Source: Callipepla californica brunnescens | Lineage: Eukaryota > Chordata > Aves > Galliformes > Odontophoridae | Direction of reading: 5' to 3' | Length of the DNA stretch: 64,000 bases | NCBI GenBank assembly: GCA_023055505.1 | Contig: JALIRH010000145.1 | Span: 1 to 64,000 of the forward strand | In this document: in pieces, positions 23,051-36,351 of the stretch | Position numbering within the stretch: the stretch's first letter is position 1 | How the letters are laid out: every line of letters begins with the position of its first letter | Notes under the pieces: generated by a model | What the model was told of the DNA's origin: nothing | Database searches by the model: none | The model's input: only the letters and a program-made list of their open reading frames with translations | Made by a program: the position numbers and the translations under genes

Positions 23051-24231
23051 CTAATATTCTGACTTTCTCACATCGTGACATTCAGTCACTGTCATAATTC
23101 TCACTTTCTGATATTCTCTTACTGTGCTATTGTGGCATTGTGACAAGTTGACGTTCTGACTTCATGACATTCTCTCTTTCCCTCATTCTGACATTGTGAC
23201 ATTGTCACGTTCTGACATTCGGTCGTTGTGATATTCTCACTTTTTCATATTCTCTCTTTGTGACATTGTGACACAGTCATATTCCCTGATTTTGTAATTC
23301 TGATATTCTGACGTTCTGACATTCTGACATTCTCACAATGTGTCATTCATTCACTGGCATATTCTCACTTTCTGATATTCTCTCATTGTGATATTGTGAC
23401 TTTGTGACAATTTGACATTCTGACATCATGACATTCTCTCTTTCCCTCATTCTGATATTCTGACATTGGGACATTCTCACTTTCTCGTATTCTGACATTC
23501 TGATCTATCAATAATCTGTAATTGCGACATTCTCTCATTGTGGCATTGTGACATTCTCTCATTCTGACACTGAAATTCTGAGATTTGTGATATTGTGACG
23601 TTCTCATACTGTGACATTCAGGCACTCTCACATTGGTTCATTCTGACATTCTGACGTTATGACATTTTGATGTTGTGACATTCACTCACTCCCATTCTGG
23701 CGTTTTCACATTCTGACATTCTCACAATCTGGCATTCTAAAATTGTGGCCATCTCTCATTGTGACATTCACTCATTCTCACATTCTGATAGTTTGACAGT
23801 CTCTCTTGGTGACATTTTGAGGTTCTCTCGTTGTGACATTGTGATATTCTGACCTTCTGATGTTCTGACATTTTGACATTATAGCATTGTGACACTCTGA
23901 CATTCTCTCCTTGTGACATTCTGACATTCCGATATTTTGACTTTCTCTCATTACCACATTCTGACATTCTGAAACTGTGGGAATCTGTCATTCTGACATT
24001 CTGTCATTGTGATATTTGGACTTTGTGACATTTTGACATTTTGAAGTTCTGACATTCTGAGATCCTCTCATTGTGACACTGTGACATTGTCATTCACTTG
24101 GTGTTATTATCTCTCATTGTGACGTTGTGACATTTTGATATTCCCCGATTTTCTAATTGCGACATTCTGACATTCGGTCATTGTGATGTTCTCACTTTTT
24201 CATATTCTCTCATTGTGACGTTTTGACACAG

Positions 24232-25148
24232 TGTCACGCTCCAAAATAAAGGAGGGAGATGAGGTTCTTTATATGTATGTGTATACCCGATGGTGAGATT
24301 AAAAGGCAATGGTTCAAATTTTAGCCCAACCAGTTTATTCCAATAAGTAGTTTTTTAGGGATATGGGGAAGGGAAGATGGGTGATAGAAAAGAGATGAAA
24401 AGCGAAGAGACTTGGCAGAAAGCAAGAAAGAGAGAGCATCAGCACCGTGGATCTGGCGAGGTCCGTAGTCCGTTGGTCTCAGGAATTCGTCTGGTCTCCG
24501 CGGGGGATGGGAGAAAGCCGGGAAGTTTTGCAGCAAGCAGGCGCTGTGCAGGGGGGTTCTTCCAAAGAGGTTTTTCCCTCAGGAAAGTCTCTTCTTCAAA
24601 GTCTTTGGTTTAGTGGTGTCGAGAAAACCAACTGAGCAACTCGACACACCAATGAGTTCTGTCAAGCGGCGCGCTGGGTACATGGGGGATTGCTTCACCA
24701 AACATGCGCACGTAAGAGAGAAATGAATAGCTATTTAAAGGTATAGCACATGCATATTCATCACATTCCAGACTCTGGTTATCGAGGGGATTAAACCTAA
24801 AGGTCAGTTTTGCTTTAAATTTTCAAACCTTGAAGGAGAAAAGCTCCTCACCATTCATGTGGGTGTTTTGTTTTAAGAGAGGCTTGTCTTGTAGGGACAA
24901 CAGGGTGTCTATCCTGCTTTCTTTAGCTGCCTCCGTGTTCTGGCATTAGTTTGATTTGTGCCCACCCAACACATCTGGCCCAACAGATAAATCAACAGGA
25001 GTAGTACTTTCGGTGCCATACAAGTATTATTGTCCTTTGTGATGATCAGCTTCTCCAAGCAGTTGTCAATTAGAGTCTTCTAGCCAGAAAGACCTCATGA
25101 AGCAAGCTTTGAGACAACAAAAGTCAAAAACAGTTGCTGTCTTTCACA
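24232..25148 (-). mobile_element. Solo LTR, minus orientation, with CACAG target duplication
   Basis: 917 bp with TG...CA ends (plus strand TGTCACGCTCC to TTTCACA) flanked by CACAG at 24227-24231 and 25149-25153, inside the satellite. On the minus strand a CTTTAAATAGC TATA-like element (near 24735) precedes an AATAAA in GGAATAAACTGG (near 24340), which sets the orientation. No coding domain was found. The family is not recognised. Small open frames at 24321-24635 are not supported as genes. Confidence 0.65.
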
Positions 25149-26125
25149 CACAGTCATATTCCCTGAATTTTAATTGGGAGGTTGTGACGATTTGACATTC
25201 TGACATTAAGACATTCTGACATCATGACATTCTCCCTTTCTCACATTCTGACATGTTGACATTGTGACATTCTAATATTCTCTCATTGTGACATTGTGAC
25301 ATTCTGACATTCTTATATTCTCACCTTCTGATGTTCTGGCATTCTGACAATCTGCCATAGTGACATTCTGACATTGTGATATTGTGATATTATGACATTG
25401 TGGCTTTGTGACTTTGTGATATTCTCGCAGTGTCAAATTCTGTGATTCTGACATTCTGAGATTGTGACATCGTGGCATTTTGGGAATCTGGCATAGTGAT
25501 ATTGTGATATTCTCACATTTTGTCATTCTGACATTCTGACAATCTGATATTGTGACATTCTCAGATTGTTACATTGCTGCGTTCTGAAATTCTCTCATTG
25601 TGACATTGTGAAGTTGTGAAATTCTGACATTCTGACATTATGATGTGATGTCTTTGTTACATTCTGAGATTGTGCCAATGTTACATTCTTCTATTCAGAT
25701 ACATTGTGACATTCTCAACTTAGGACATTCTGATATTCTTGCATTCTGACGTTGTGACATTCTGACATTCTGAAATTCGGACATTCTCACATAATCACAT
25801 TCTGACATCATTTCGTTCTCACATTCTGACATTCTGTTATTCTGACATTCTCATATTCTCACTTTGTGACATTGTGACGTTCTGACATCCTCACGTACTG
25901 ACATTCTGAAAATGCGACCTTCTGACATTGTGACACTGTAATATTCTGACTGTGAAATTTTTACCTTCTGGTATTGTGACAGTCTTTCATTTTTGCATTG
26001 TGACATTCTGACACTGTGACATTTTTAGATTCTCACATTGTGATATTTTGGCATTGTGAAATTCTAACCTTGTGACACTGACATTCTGACATTGTGATAC
26101 TTTGATATTGTGACTGTCACATTCT

Positions 26126-29100
26126 GACACCGTTAGGGTAGGGTTAGGGTTAGGTTTAAGGGGTAGGGTAGGGATGGGGTACGGTTAGGGTTAGATAATG
26201 GTTAGGGTAAGTATTAGGGTCAGGGTTAAGGGTAGGGTGTGAGGTAGGGTTAGGGTTTTAGGGTTAGGGTAGGGTTAGGGTTAGGTTAGGGTAGGGTTTA
26301 GGGTTAGGGTGTAGGGTTAGGGTAAGGGTAGGGTTAGGGTTAGGGGTTAAGGTTAGGGGTTAGGGTCAGGGGTTAGGTTTAGGGATAGGGTCAGGGTTAG
26401 GGTTAGAATTAGGGTAGGGTTAGGTTTAGGGTAAGGGTTAGGGTTAGGGTAGGGTAAGGGTTAGGGTTAGGGTTGGGTAAGGGTTAGGGGTAGGATTACG
26501 GGTAGGGTTAGTGTTACAGTTAGGGTCCATCAATAGGGTTAGCAAAGGGTTAGGGTTTAGGGTTAGGGGTTAGGGTTAGGGGTTAGGGTTAGGGTAGAAC
26601 TAGGGTCCATCAATAGGGTTATGGTAGGGTTAGGGTTTAGGGTTAGGGTAGGGTTAGGGTTAGGGTTGGATTAGAATTTTCGGTAAGGGTTAGGGTTAGG
26701 AGTTAGGGTCAGTGTCAGGGTTAGGGCTTAGCGTTAGGGATAGGGTAAGAGTTAGGGTAGGGTTAGTGTTAGGGTTAGAGTTAGGGTAAGGGTAGGGTTA
26801 GGGTAGGTTTAGGGTAAGGTTAGGGTTTGGGTTAGGGGTTAGGGGTTAGGGTTAGGGTAGGGTTAGGTCTAGGGTAGGGCTAGGGTAGGGTTAGGGGTTT
26901 GTGTTAGGGTTAGGGGCAGGGTTAGGGTTAGGATTAGGGTAGGGTTTGGGTTAGGTAAGGGTTTGGGGTTAGGGCTTATGGGTTGGGGTTAGGGATTAGG
27001 GTCACGGTTAGGGTAGGGTAAGGTTAGGGTTAGGGTTAGTGTTAGGGTTATGGTTAGGGGTTAGGGTAAATGTTAGGGTAGGGTTAGGTAAGGGTTAGGG
27101 TAGGGTTAAGGAGGGTTAAGGGTAGGGTTTGAGTCAGGGGTAGGGTAGGGTTAAGGTTAGGGTAGGGTTAGGGGTTAGTGTTAGGGTAGAATTAGGGTTA
27201 GATTTGAGGGGTAGTGTAGGGTTAGGGTTAGGTAAGGGATAGGGTTAGGGTTAGGTGTTAGGGTAGGGTTAGGGTAGGGTTAGGGATAGGTAAGGGTTAG
27301 GGTCAGGGATAGTGTTAGGGTCAGTGTTAGGGTTAGGGTATGGTTAGGGTTAGGGCAGGGTTAGGGTAGGGCTAGGGTTAAGGGTTAGGGTTAAAATTAG
27401 GGGTTAGGGGTTAGGGCTAGGGTAGGGTTAGGGGTTAGTGTGAGGGTTTGGGGCAGGGTTAGTGTTAGGGCTTTGGGGTTGGGGTTAGGGGTTAGGGTCA
27501 CGGTTAGTGCAGGGTTAGGGTTAGTGTTAGGGTAAGGGTTAGGGTAGGGTTAGGGGTTAGGGTAGGGTTAGTTTTAGTGTTAGTGTTATGGTTAGGTAAG
27601 GGTTAGGGGTTAGGGTAAATTTTAGGGTAGTGTTAGGGTTAGGGTAGGGTTAGGGTTAGGTAAGGGTTAGGGTAGGGTTAGGGTCAGGGTTAGGTTTAGG
27701 GTGGGGTTAGGTTTAGGGTGGGGTTAGGGTTAGGGTAGAATTAGGGTTAGATTTGAGGGTTAGTGTAGGGATAGGGTTAGGTAAGGGATAGGGTTAGGGT
27801 TAGGGGTTAGGGTAAGTGTTAGAGTAGGGTTAGGGTTAAGGGTTAGGGTAGGGTTAGGGATAGGTAAGGGTTAGGGTCAGGGATAGGGTTAGGGTCAGTG
27901 TTAGGGTTAGGGTATGGTTAGGGTTAGGGCAGGGTTAGGGTAGGGCTAGGGTTAATGGTTAGGGTTAAAATTAGGGGTTAGGGCTAGGGTAGGGTTAGGG
28001 GTTAGTGTTAGGGTTAGGGGCAGGGTTAGGGTTAGGGTAGGGTTGGGGTTAGGGGCAGGGTTAGGGTTAGGGCTTAGGGGTTGGGGTTGGGGGTTAGGGT
28101 CACGGTTAGTGCAGGGTTAGGGTTAGTGTTAGGGAAAGGGTTAGGGTAGGGTTAGGGGTTAGGGTAGGGTTAGTTTTAGTATTAGTGTTATGGTTAGGTA
28201 AGGTTTAAAGGTTAGGGTAAATGTTAGGGTAGTGTTAGGGTAAGGGTTAGGGTAGGGTTAGGGTCGGGGTTAAGGGTAGGGTTTGAGTCAGGGTTAGGGT
28301 TAGGGTAGGGTTAGGGGTTAGGGTTAGGGTAGAATTAGGGTTAGATTTGAGGGTTAGTGTAGGGTTAGGGTTAGGGGTTAGGGTAAGGGTTAGGGTAGGG
28401 TTCGGGTTAAGGGTTAGGGTAGGGTTAGGGATAGGTAAGGGTTAGAGTAAGGGTTAGGGTCAGGGATAGGGGTAGGGTCAGTGTTAGGGTTAGGGTATGG
28501 TTAGGGTAAGGGGCAGGGTTAGGGTTAGGGTAGGGTTAGGGTTAGGGGTTAGGGTTAAAATTAGGGGTTAGGGCTAGGGTAGGGTTAGGTGTTAGGGGCA
28601 GGGTTAGGGTTAGGGTGGGGTTAGGGCTTAGGAGTTAGGGTTAGGGCTTAGGGGTTAGGGTTAAGGGTTAGGGTTAGGGTTAGGTTTAGTGTTAGGGTTA
28701 TGGTCAGGTAAGGGTTAGGGTAAGGGTTAGGGGTTAGGGTAAATGTTAGGGTAGTGTTAGGGTAGTGTTAGGGTGAGGGTTAGGGTAGGGTTAGGGTTAG
28801 GGTACGGTTAGGGTAAGTGTTATGGTTAGGGTAGGGTTAGGGGTAGGTTTTGGGTCCATCAATAGGGTTAGGGTTAGTGTTAGGGTTAGGGTTTAGGGTT
28901 AGGGGTTAAGATTAGGGGTTAGGGTTAGGGTAGGGTTAGGGGTTACGTTAAGGGTTAGGGTTAGGGGTTAGGGTCAGGGTAAGTGTTAGGGTTAGAGTTA
29001 GGGTAGGGTTTGGTTTAGGGTAAGGGTTAGGGTAGGGTTAGGGTTGGGTTAGGGTTAGGGTACGGTTAGGGTAACGGTTTAGGGTAGCGTCAGGGGTTAA

Positions 29101-31414
29101 TGTTAGGATAAGGGTTAGGGTAGGGTTAGGGGTTAGGGTTAGGGATAGGGTTGGGGTTAGGGTAGGGTTAGGGTAGGGCTAGGGTTAGGGTTAGGGTTAT
29201 GGTAAGGGTTAGGGCAGGGTTAGGGTTAAGGTTAGGGTAAGGGTAGGGTTAGGGTAGGGCTAGGGTTAGGGTTAGGGTTATGGTAAGGGTTAGGGCAGGG
29301 TTAGGTTTAGTGTTAGGGTAGGGTTAGGGTCAGGGATAGGGTAGGGTTAGGCTTAGGGTAGGGCTAGATTTAGGGGTTAGGGGTAGGGGTATGGGTAAGG
29401 GTTAGGGTAGGGTTAGGGATAGGTAAGGGTTAGGGTAAGGGTTAGGGTTAGGGTCAGGGATGGGGGTAGGGTCAGTGTTAGGGTTAGGGTATGGTTAGTG
29501 TAAGGGGTAGGGTTAGGGTAGGGCTAGGGTTAGTGTTAGGGTTAAAATTAGGGGTTAGAAGTTAGGGCTAGGGTAGGGTTAGGGGTTAGTATTAGGGTTA
29601 TGGGCAGGGTTAGGGTTAGGGTAGGGTTGGGGTTAGGGTTAGGGCAGGGTTAGGGTTAGGGCTTAGGGGTTGGGGTTAGGGGTTAGGGTCACGGTTAGGG
29701 TAGGGTTAGGGTTAGTGTTAGGGTAAGGGTTAGGGTAGGGTTAGGGGTTAGAGTAGGGTTAGTTTTAGTGTTAGGGTTATGGTTAGGTAAGGGTTAGGGT
29801 AAGGGTTAGGGGTTAGCGTAAATGTTAGGGTTAGGGTAGGGTTAGGGTTAGGTAAGGGTTAGGGTAGGGTTAGGGTCAGGGTTAAGGGTAGGGTTTGAGT
29901 CAGGGTTAGGGTCAGGGTTAGGGTTAGGGTACGGTTAGGTTAAGTGTTATGGTTAGGGTAGGGTTAGGGTTAGGTTTTGGGTCCATCAATAGGGTTAGGG
30001 TTAGTTTAGATTAGGGTTAGTGTAGGGTTAGTGTTAGGGTTAGGGGTTAGGGTTAAGGTAGAATTAGGGTCCATCAATAGGGTTATGGTAGGATTAGGGT
30101 TTAGGGTTAGGGTAGGGTTAGGGTTAGGGGTAAGGGTTAGAGTAGAATTAGGGTTAGATTGGAGGGTTAGGGCAGGGTTAGGGTAGGGTTAGGGTTAGGG
30201 TTAGGGTAGGGTTAGAGATAGGTAAGGGTTAGGGTAGGGTTAGGGTCAGGGTCAGGGTTAAGGGTAGGGTTTGAGTGAGGGTTAGGGTAGGGTTAGGGTC
30301 AGGGTTAAGGGTTGGGTTTGAGTCAGGGTTAGGGTCAGGGTTAGGGTTAGGGTACGGTTAGGGTAAGTGTTAGGGTTAGGGTAGGGTTAGGGTTAGGTTT
30401 TGGGTCCATCAATAGGGTTAGGGTTAGTTTAGATTAGGGTTAGTTTAGGGTTAGGGTTAGTTTAGATTAGGGTTAGTGTAGGGTTAGTGTTAGGGTTAGG
30501 GTTTAGGGTTAGGGGTTACGGTAAGGGTTAGGGTTAGGGGTTAGGGTCAGGGATAGGGTCAATGTTAGGGTTAGGGTAAGGCTTAGGGTTAGGGGTTAAG
30601 TTTAGGGTAGGGTTAGGGTTAGGGTAGGGTTATGGTAAGGAATCAGTAGGGTTAGGGTTAGAGTTAGTTTTAGGGATCTGGTGGGTTGGGGTTAGGGTTT
30701 AAGGTTAGGGTTAAGTTTAGGGTAGGGTTAGGGTAGGGTTAAGGTTTAGGGTTAGGGTTAGGGATAGGTAAGGGTTAGGGTAAGGGATAGGGTTAGGGTG
30801 AGGGGTAGGGTTAGGGTAGGGCTACGGTTAGGGATAGGGGTTAGGGTTAGGGTAGTGTTAGGGTTAGGGTGAGGGGTAGGGTTAGGGTAGGGCTACGGTT
30901 AGGGGTTAGGGTTAGGGGTTAGGGTTAGGGTAGTGTTAGGGTTAGGTTAGGGTTAGGGGTAGGGGTATGGGTAGGGTTAGGGTAGGGTTAGGGTTAGGGT
31001 TGGATTAGAATTTACGGTAAGGGTTAGGTTTAGTGGTTAGGGTCAGTGTCAGGGTTAGGGGTTAGGGTTAGGGATAGGGTAAGAGTTAGGGTTAGGGTTA
31101 GAGTTAGGGTAGGGTTATAGTTAGGTTTAGGGTAGGGTTAGAGATAGGTAAGGGTTAGGGTAGGGTTAGGGTCAGGGTCAGGGTTAAGGGTAGGGTTTGA
31201 GTGAGGGTTAGGGTAGGGTTAGGGTCAGGGTTAAGGGTTGGGTTTGAGTCAGGGTTAGGGTCAGGGTTAGGGTTAGGGTACGGTTAGGGTAAGTGTTAGG
31301 GTTAGGGTAGGGTTAGGGTTAGGTTTTGGGTCCATCAATAGGGTTAGGGTTAGTTTAGATTAGGGTTAGTTTAGGGTTAGGGTTAGTTTAGATTAGGGTT
31401 AGTGTAGGGTTAGT

Positions 31415-31446
<32 letters not shown>

Positions 31447-34400
31447 GTTAGGGTCAGGGATAGGGTCAATGTTAGGGTTAGGGTAAGGGTTAGGGTTAGG
31501 GGTTAAGTTTAGGGTAGGGTTAGGGTTAGGGTAGGGTTATGGTAAGGAATCAGTAGGTTTAGGGTTAGAGTTAGGGTTAGGGATCTGGTGGGTTGGGGTT
31601 AGGGTTTAAGGTTAGGGTTAGGTTTAGGGTAGGGTTAGGGTAGGGTTAAGGTTTAGGGTTAGGGTTAGGGATAGGTAAGGGTTAGGGTAAGGGATAGGGT
31701 TAGGGTGAGGGGTAGGGTTAGGGTAGGGCTACGGTTAGGGTTAGGGTTTAGGGTTAGGGTAGTGTTAGGGTTAGGGTGAGGGGTAGGGTTAGGGTAGGGC
31801 TACGGTTAGGGGTTAGGGTTAGGGGTTAGGGTTAGGGTAGTGTTAGGGTTAGGTTAGGGTTAGGGGTAGGGGTATGGGTAGGGTTAGGGTAGGGTTAGGG
31901 TTGGATTAGAATTTACGGTAAGGGTTAGGTTTAGTGGTTAGGGTCAGTGTCAGGGTTAGGGGTTAGGGTTAGGGATAGGGTAAGAGTTAGGGTTAGGGTT
32001 AGAGTTAGGGTAGGGTTATAGTTAAGTTTAGGGTAGGGTTAGGGTAAGGGTAGAGATAGAGTAGGTTTAGGGTAAGGGTAGGGTAGTGTTAGGGTAGGGT
32101 ATGGGTTAGGGATTAGGGCTAGGGTAGGGTTAGGGGTTAGTGTTAGGTTTAGGGTTAGGGTAGGGTTGTGGTTAGGGTTAGGGTAGGGTTGGGGTTAGGG
32201 ACAGGGTTAGGGTTTGGGCTTACGGGTTGGGGATAGGGGTTAGGGTCACGGTTAGGGTAGGGTTAGGTTAGGTTTAGGGTTAGTGTTAGTGTTATGGTTA
32301 GGTAAGGGTTAGGGTAAATGTTAGGGTAGGGTTAGGGTTAGGGTTATGGGTTAGGGGTAGGTAAGGGTTAGGGTAGGGTTAGGGTCAGGGTCACGGTTAA
32401 GGGTAGGGTTTGAGTCAGGGTTAGGGTATGGTTAGGGGTAGGGTTAGGGTAGGGTTAGGGATAGGTAAGGGTTAGGGTAAGGGTTAGGGTTAGGGATAGG
32501 GTTAGGCTTAGGGTAGGGCTAGATTTAAGGGTTAGGGGTAGGGGTATGGGTAAGGGTTAGGGTAGGGTTAGGGTTAAGGGTTAGAGTAGGGTTAGGGATA
32601 GGTAAGGGTTAGGGTAAGGGTTAGGGTTAGGGTCAGGGATGGTGTAGGGTCAGTTTTAGGGTTAGGGTATGGTTAGTGTAAGGGGTAGGGTTAGGGTTAG
32701 GGTAGGGCTAGGGTTAGTGTTAGGGTTAAAATTAGGGGTTAGGAGTTAGGGCTAGGGTAGGGTTAGGGGTTAGTGTTAGGGTTAGGGTAGGGTTGGGGTT
32801 AGGGTTAGGGTTGGGTTGGGGTTAGGGGCAGGGTTAGGGTTAGGGCTTTGGGGTTGGGGTTAGGGGTTAGGGTCACGGTTAGGGTAGGTTTAGGGTTAGT
32901 GTTAGGGTAAGGGTTAGGGTAGGGTTAGGGGTTAGAGTAGGGTTAGTTTTAGTGTTAGGGTTATGGTTAGGTAAGGGTTAGGGGTTAGGGTAAATGTTAG
33001 GGTAGTGTTAGGGTTAGGGTAGGGTTAGGGTTAGGTAAGGGTTAGGGTAGGGTTAGGGTCAGGGTTAAGGGTAGGGTTTGAGTCAGGGTTAGGGTCAGGG
33101 TTAGGGTTAGGGTACGGTTAGGTTAAGTGTTATGGTTAGTGTAGGGTTAGGGTTAGGTTTTGGGTCCATCAATAGGGTTAGGGTTAGTTTAGATTAGGGT
33201 TAGTGTAGGGTTAGGGTTAGGGTTTAATGTTAGGGGTTAAGGTTAGGGGTTAGGGTTAGGGTAGGGTTAGGGGTTACTGTAAGGGTTAGGGTTAGGGGTT
33301 AGGGTCAGGGTAAGGGTTAGGGTTAGAGTTAGGGTAGGGTTTGGTTTAGGGTAAGGGTTAGGGTAGGGTTAGGGTTGGGTTAGGGTTAGGGTAGGGTTAG
33401 GGTTAGGGGTTAGTGTCGCGTCAGGGGTTAAGGTTAGGATAAGGGTTAGGGGTTAGGGTTAAGGTTAGGGTAAGTGTAGGGTTAGGGATAGGGTTGGGGT
33501 TAGGGTTAGGGTAGGGTTAGGGTAGGGCTAGGGTTAGGGTTAGGGTTATGGTAAGGGTTAGGGCAGAGTTAGGGTTAAGGTTAGGGTAAGGGTAGGGTTA
33601 GGGATAGGGTTGGGGTTAGGGTAGGGCTAGGGTTAGGGTTAGGGTAGGGTTTGGGTTAGTGGTTAGGGTTAAGGTTAGGGGTTAGGGCTGGGGTAGGTTT
33701 AGGGCTAGGGTAGGGTTGGGTTTAGGGTTAGGGTGGGGTAAGGGTTAGGGGCAGGATAAGGGCTTAGGGGTTGGGGTTAGGGGTTAGGATTAGGGTAGGG
33801 TTAGGGTAAGGGTAAGGGTTAGGGTAGGGTAAGGGTTAGGGTTTACGGTAGGGTTAGGGTTAGTGTTAGGGTAGGGTTATGGTTAAGTAAGGGTTAGGGT
33901 AAAGGTTAGGGTAGGGTTAGGGTTAGGTTTAAGGGGTAGGGTTAGGGTTAGATAATGGTTATGGTAAGTATTAGGGTCAGGGTTACGGGTAGGGTGTGAG
34001 TCAGGGTTAGGGTTTTAGGGTTAGGGTAGGGTTAGGGTTAGGTTTTGGGTCGATCAATAGGGTTAGGGTTAGATTAGGGTAGGGTTAGGATAGGGTTAGG
34101 GTAGGGTTTGTGTTAGGGTTAGGGTGTAGGGTTAGGGTTAGGGTAGGGTTAGGGTTAGGGGTTAAGGTTAGGGGTTAGTGTTAGGGTAGGGTAGGGGTAG
34201 GGTTAGGGTAGGGTAAGGGTTAGGGGTTAGGATTAGGGTTAAGGTGTTAGGAGTTAGGGTTAGGGTAGGGTTAGGGTTAGGGTTAGGGTTAGAATAGGGT
34301 AAGAGTTAGGGGTAGGGTTACGGGTAGGGTTAGGGTAAAGTTAGGGTTAGGGTTCCGGTTACGGTTAGGGTCCATCAATAGGGTTAGGGTTTAGGGTTAG

Positions 34401-36351
34401 GGGTTAGGGTTAGGTGTATGGGTAGGGGTAGGGTTAGTGTTAGGGTTAGGGTTAGGGTTAGGTTGGATTAGGGTTAGGGTTAGGGTTGGGTAAGGGTTAG
34501 GGGTAGGATTACGGGTAGGGTTAGTGTTATGGTTAGGGTCCATCAATAGGGTTAGGCAAGGTTTAGGGTTTAGGGTTAGGGTTAGGTGTTAGGGTAAGGG
34601 GTTAGGGTTAGGGTAGGGTTAGGGTCCATCAATAGGGTTATGGTAGGGTTAGGGTTATGGATAGGGTTAGAGTTAGGGTAGGGTTAGAGTTAGGGTTAGG
34701 GTAGGGTTAGGGTAAGGGTAGAGTTAGGGTAGGTTTATGGTAAGGGTAGGGTAGTGTTAGGGTAGGGTATGGGTTAGGGGTTAGGGTTAAGGTTAGGGGT
34801 TAGGGCTCGGGTAGGGTTAGGGGTTAGTGTTAGGGTTAGGGGCAGGGTTAGGGTTAGGTTAGGGTTGGGATTAGGGACAGGGTTAGGGTTTGGGCTTACG
34901 GGTTGGGGATAGGGGTTAGGGTCACGGTTAGGGTAGGGTTAGGTTAGGTTTAGGGTTAGTGTTAGGGTTATGGTTAGGTAAGGGTTAGGGGTTAGGGTAA
35001 ATGTTAGGGTAGGGTTAGGGTTGGGTTAGGGTTAGTGTTAGGGTTAGGGTTATGGCTTAGGGGTAGGTAAGGGTTAGGGTAGGGTTAGGGTCAGGGTCAG
35101 GGTTAAGGGTAGGGTTTGAGTCAGGGTCAGGGTCAGGGTTAGGGTTAGCACAGGGTTAGGGTAGGGTTAGGTGTTAGGGTAGGGTTAGGGTTAATGTTAG
35201 AGTTATGGTTAGGTAGGGGTTAGGGTAAGGGTTAGGGGTTAGGGTAAATGTTAGGGTAGGTTTAGGGTTAAGGATTAGGGTAGAGTTAGGGTTAGGTAAG
35301 GGTTAGGGTATGGTTAGGGTCAGGGTTAAGGGTAGGGTTAGGGTTAGGGTAGAATTAGGGTTAGATTTGAGGGTTAGTGTAGGGTTAGGGTAGGGTTAGG
35401 GGTTAGTGTAAGGGTTAGGGTTGGATTAGAATTTACGGTAAGGGTTAGGGTTAGGGGTTAGGGTCAGTATTAGGGTTAGGGGTTAGGGTTAGGGATAGGG
35501 TAAGAGTTAGGGTAGGGTTAGGGTAGGGTTAGAGTTAGGGTAGGGTTAGTGTTAGGGTTAGGGTACGTTTAGGGTTTGGGTAAGGGTTAGGGTGAGGGTT
35601 GGTGTTAGGGTAGGATTAGGGTTAGGTTCAGGGTTAGGGTAGTGTTAGGGTTTAGGGTTAGGGTTAGGGTATGGTTAGGGGTTAGGGTTGGGGTAAGGGT
35701 TAGGTTAGGGTTAGGGTTAGGGGTTTAGAGTTAGGGGATTAGTGTTAGGGTTAGGGGTTAGGGTTAGGGTTAGGGTGAGGGTTGGTGTTAGGGTAGGATT
35801 AGGGTTAGGTTCAGGGTTAGGGTAGTGTTAGGGTTCAGGGTTAGGGTTGTGATAAGTTTTAGGGGATTAGTGTTAGGGGTTAGGGTAGGGTTAGGGTTAG
35901 GATTGGGATTAGGTTTAGGTTAGGGTTATGGTTAGGGTTAGGATAGGGTTAATGTAGGGTTAGGGTTAGTGATAGAGTAAGACTTAGGGTTAGGGTTATG
36001 GTAAGAGTTAGGGATTGGGATACGGTTAGATTTAGGGTTAAGAATAGGGTTCGGGTTTGATTAGGGTTAGGGTTAGTGTTAGGAATCAATTTGGAGGAAG
36101 GAAAAGGTTTAGGAATTGGTTCATTGTTAGGGTTAGTCTTCAAGTTAGTAATAGAGTAAGGGTTAGTGTTCGGGTTAGGAATAGGGTTCTGAATAGGGCG
36201 AGGTTTGGGAATAGGATGAAGTTTAGGGTTAGGGTTCGGGTCAGATTTAGCACTATGTTTCAGGTTCCTTTTAGGTTTAGTGATAAGGATTAGGGGTACG
36301 TTTAGGTATTGTACAATGCTAAGTGTTAGCTTCTGGGTGGGGGTTGGGGTT
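26126..36351 (+). repeat. Large degenerate TTAGGG-like interstitial array
   Basis: About 10.2 kb of TTAGGG variants (TTAGGGTAGGG, GGGTTAGGGGTTAGGG, GTTAGGGTCAGGG) on the plus strand. Divergent units predominate, so it is interstitial, not terminal. A recurring unit TCCATCAATAGGG marks a higher-order pattern. The last 350 bp (36000-36351) is more diverged and matches the duplicon near 49310-49550. It lies inside what would be SGF29 intron sequence. No gene seen. Confidence 0.93.

Larger units (their letters stand above)
20399..26125. repeat. 10-bp TGACATTCTG-like satellite
   Basis: About 4.5 kb (excluding inserts) of degenerate 10-bp units: TGACATTCTG, TGACATTGTG, TCTCATTGTG. The minus strand is largely stop-free, giving Met/Ser/Cys/His/Asn-rich frames (NVRMSECHN) that are repeat by-products. 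Two LTRs are inserted at 22718-23050 and 24232-25148. The right edge turns into TTAGGG-like DNA at about 26126. No gene seen. Confidence 0.9.

Noticed and set aside
20648..25526. Met/Cys/His/Asn-rich minus-strand ORFs (NVRMSECHN)
   Set aside because: By-products of the 10-bp TGACATTCTG satellite, which lacks stops on that strand.
26126..36351. CRISPR-like array of short repeats
   Set aside because: There are no unique spacers of constant length. Units are telomere-like variants in a vertebrate context.
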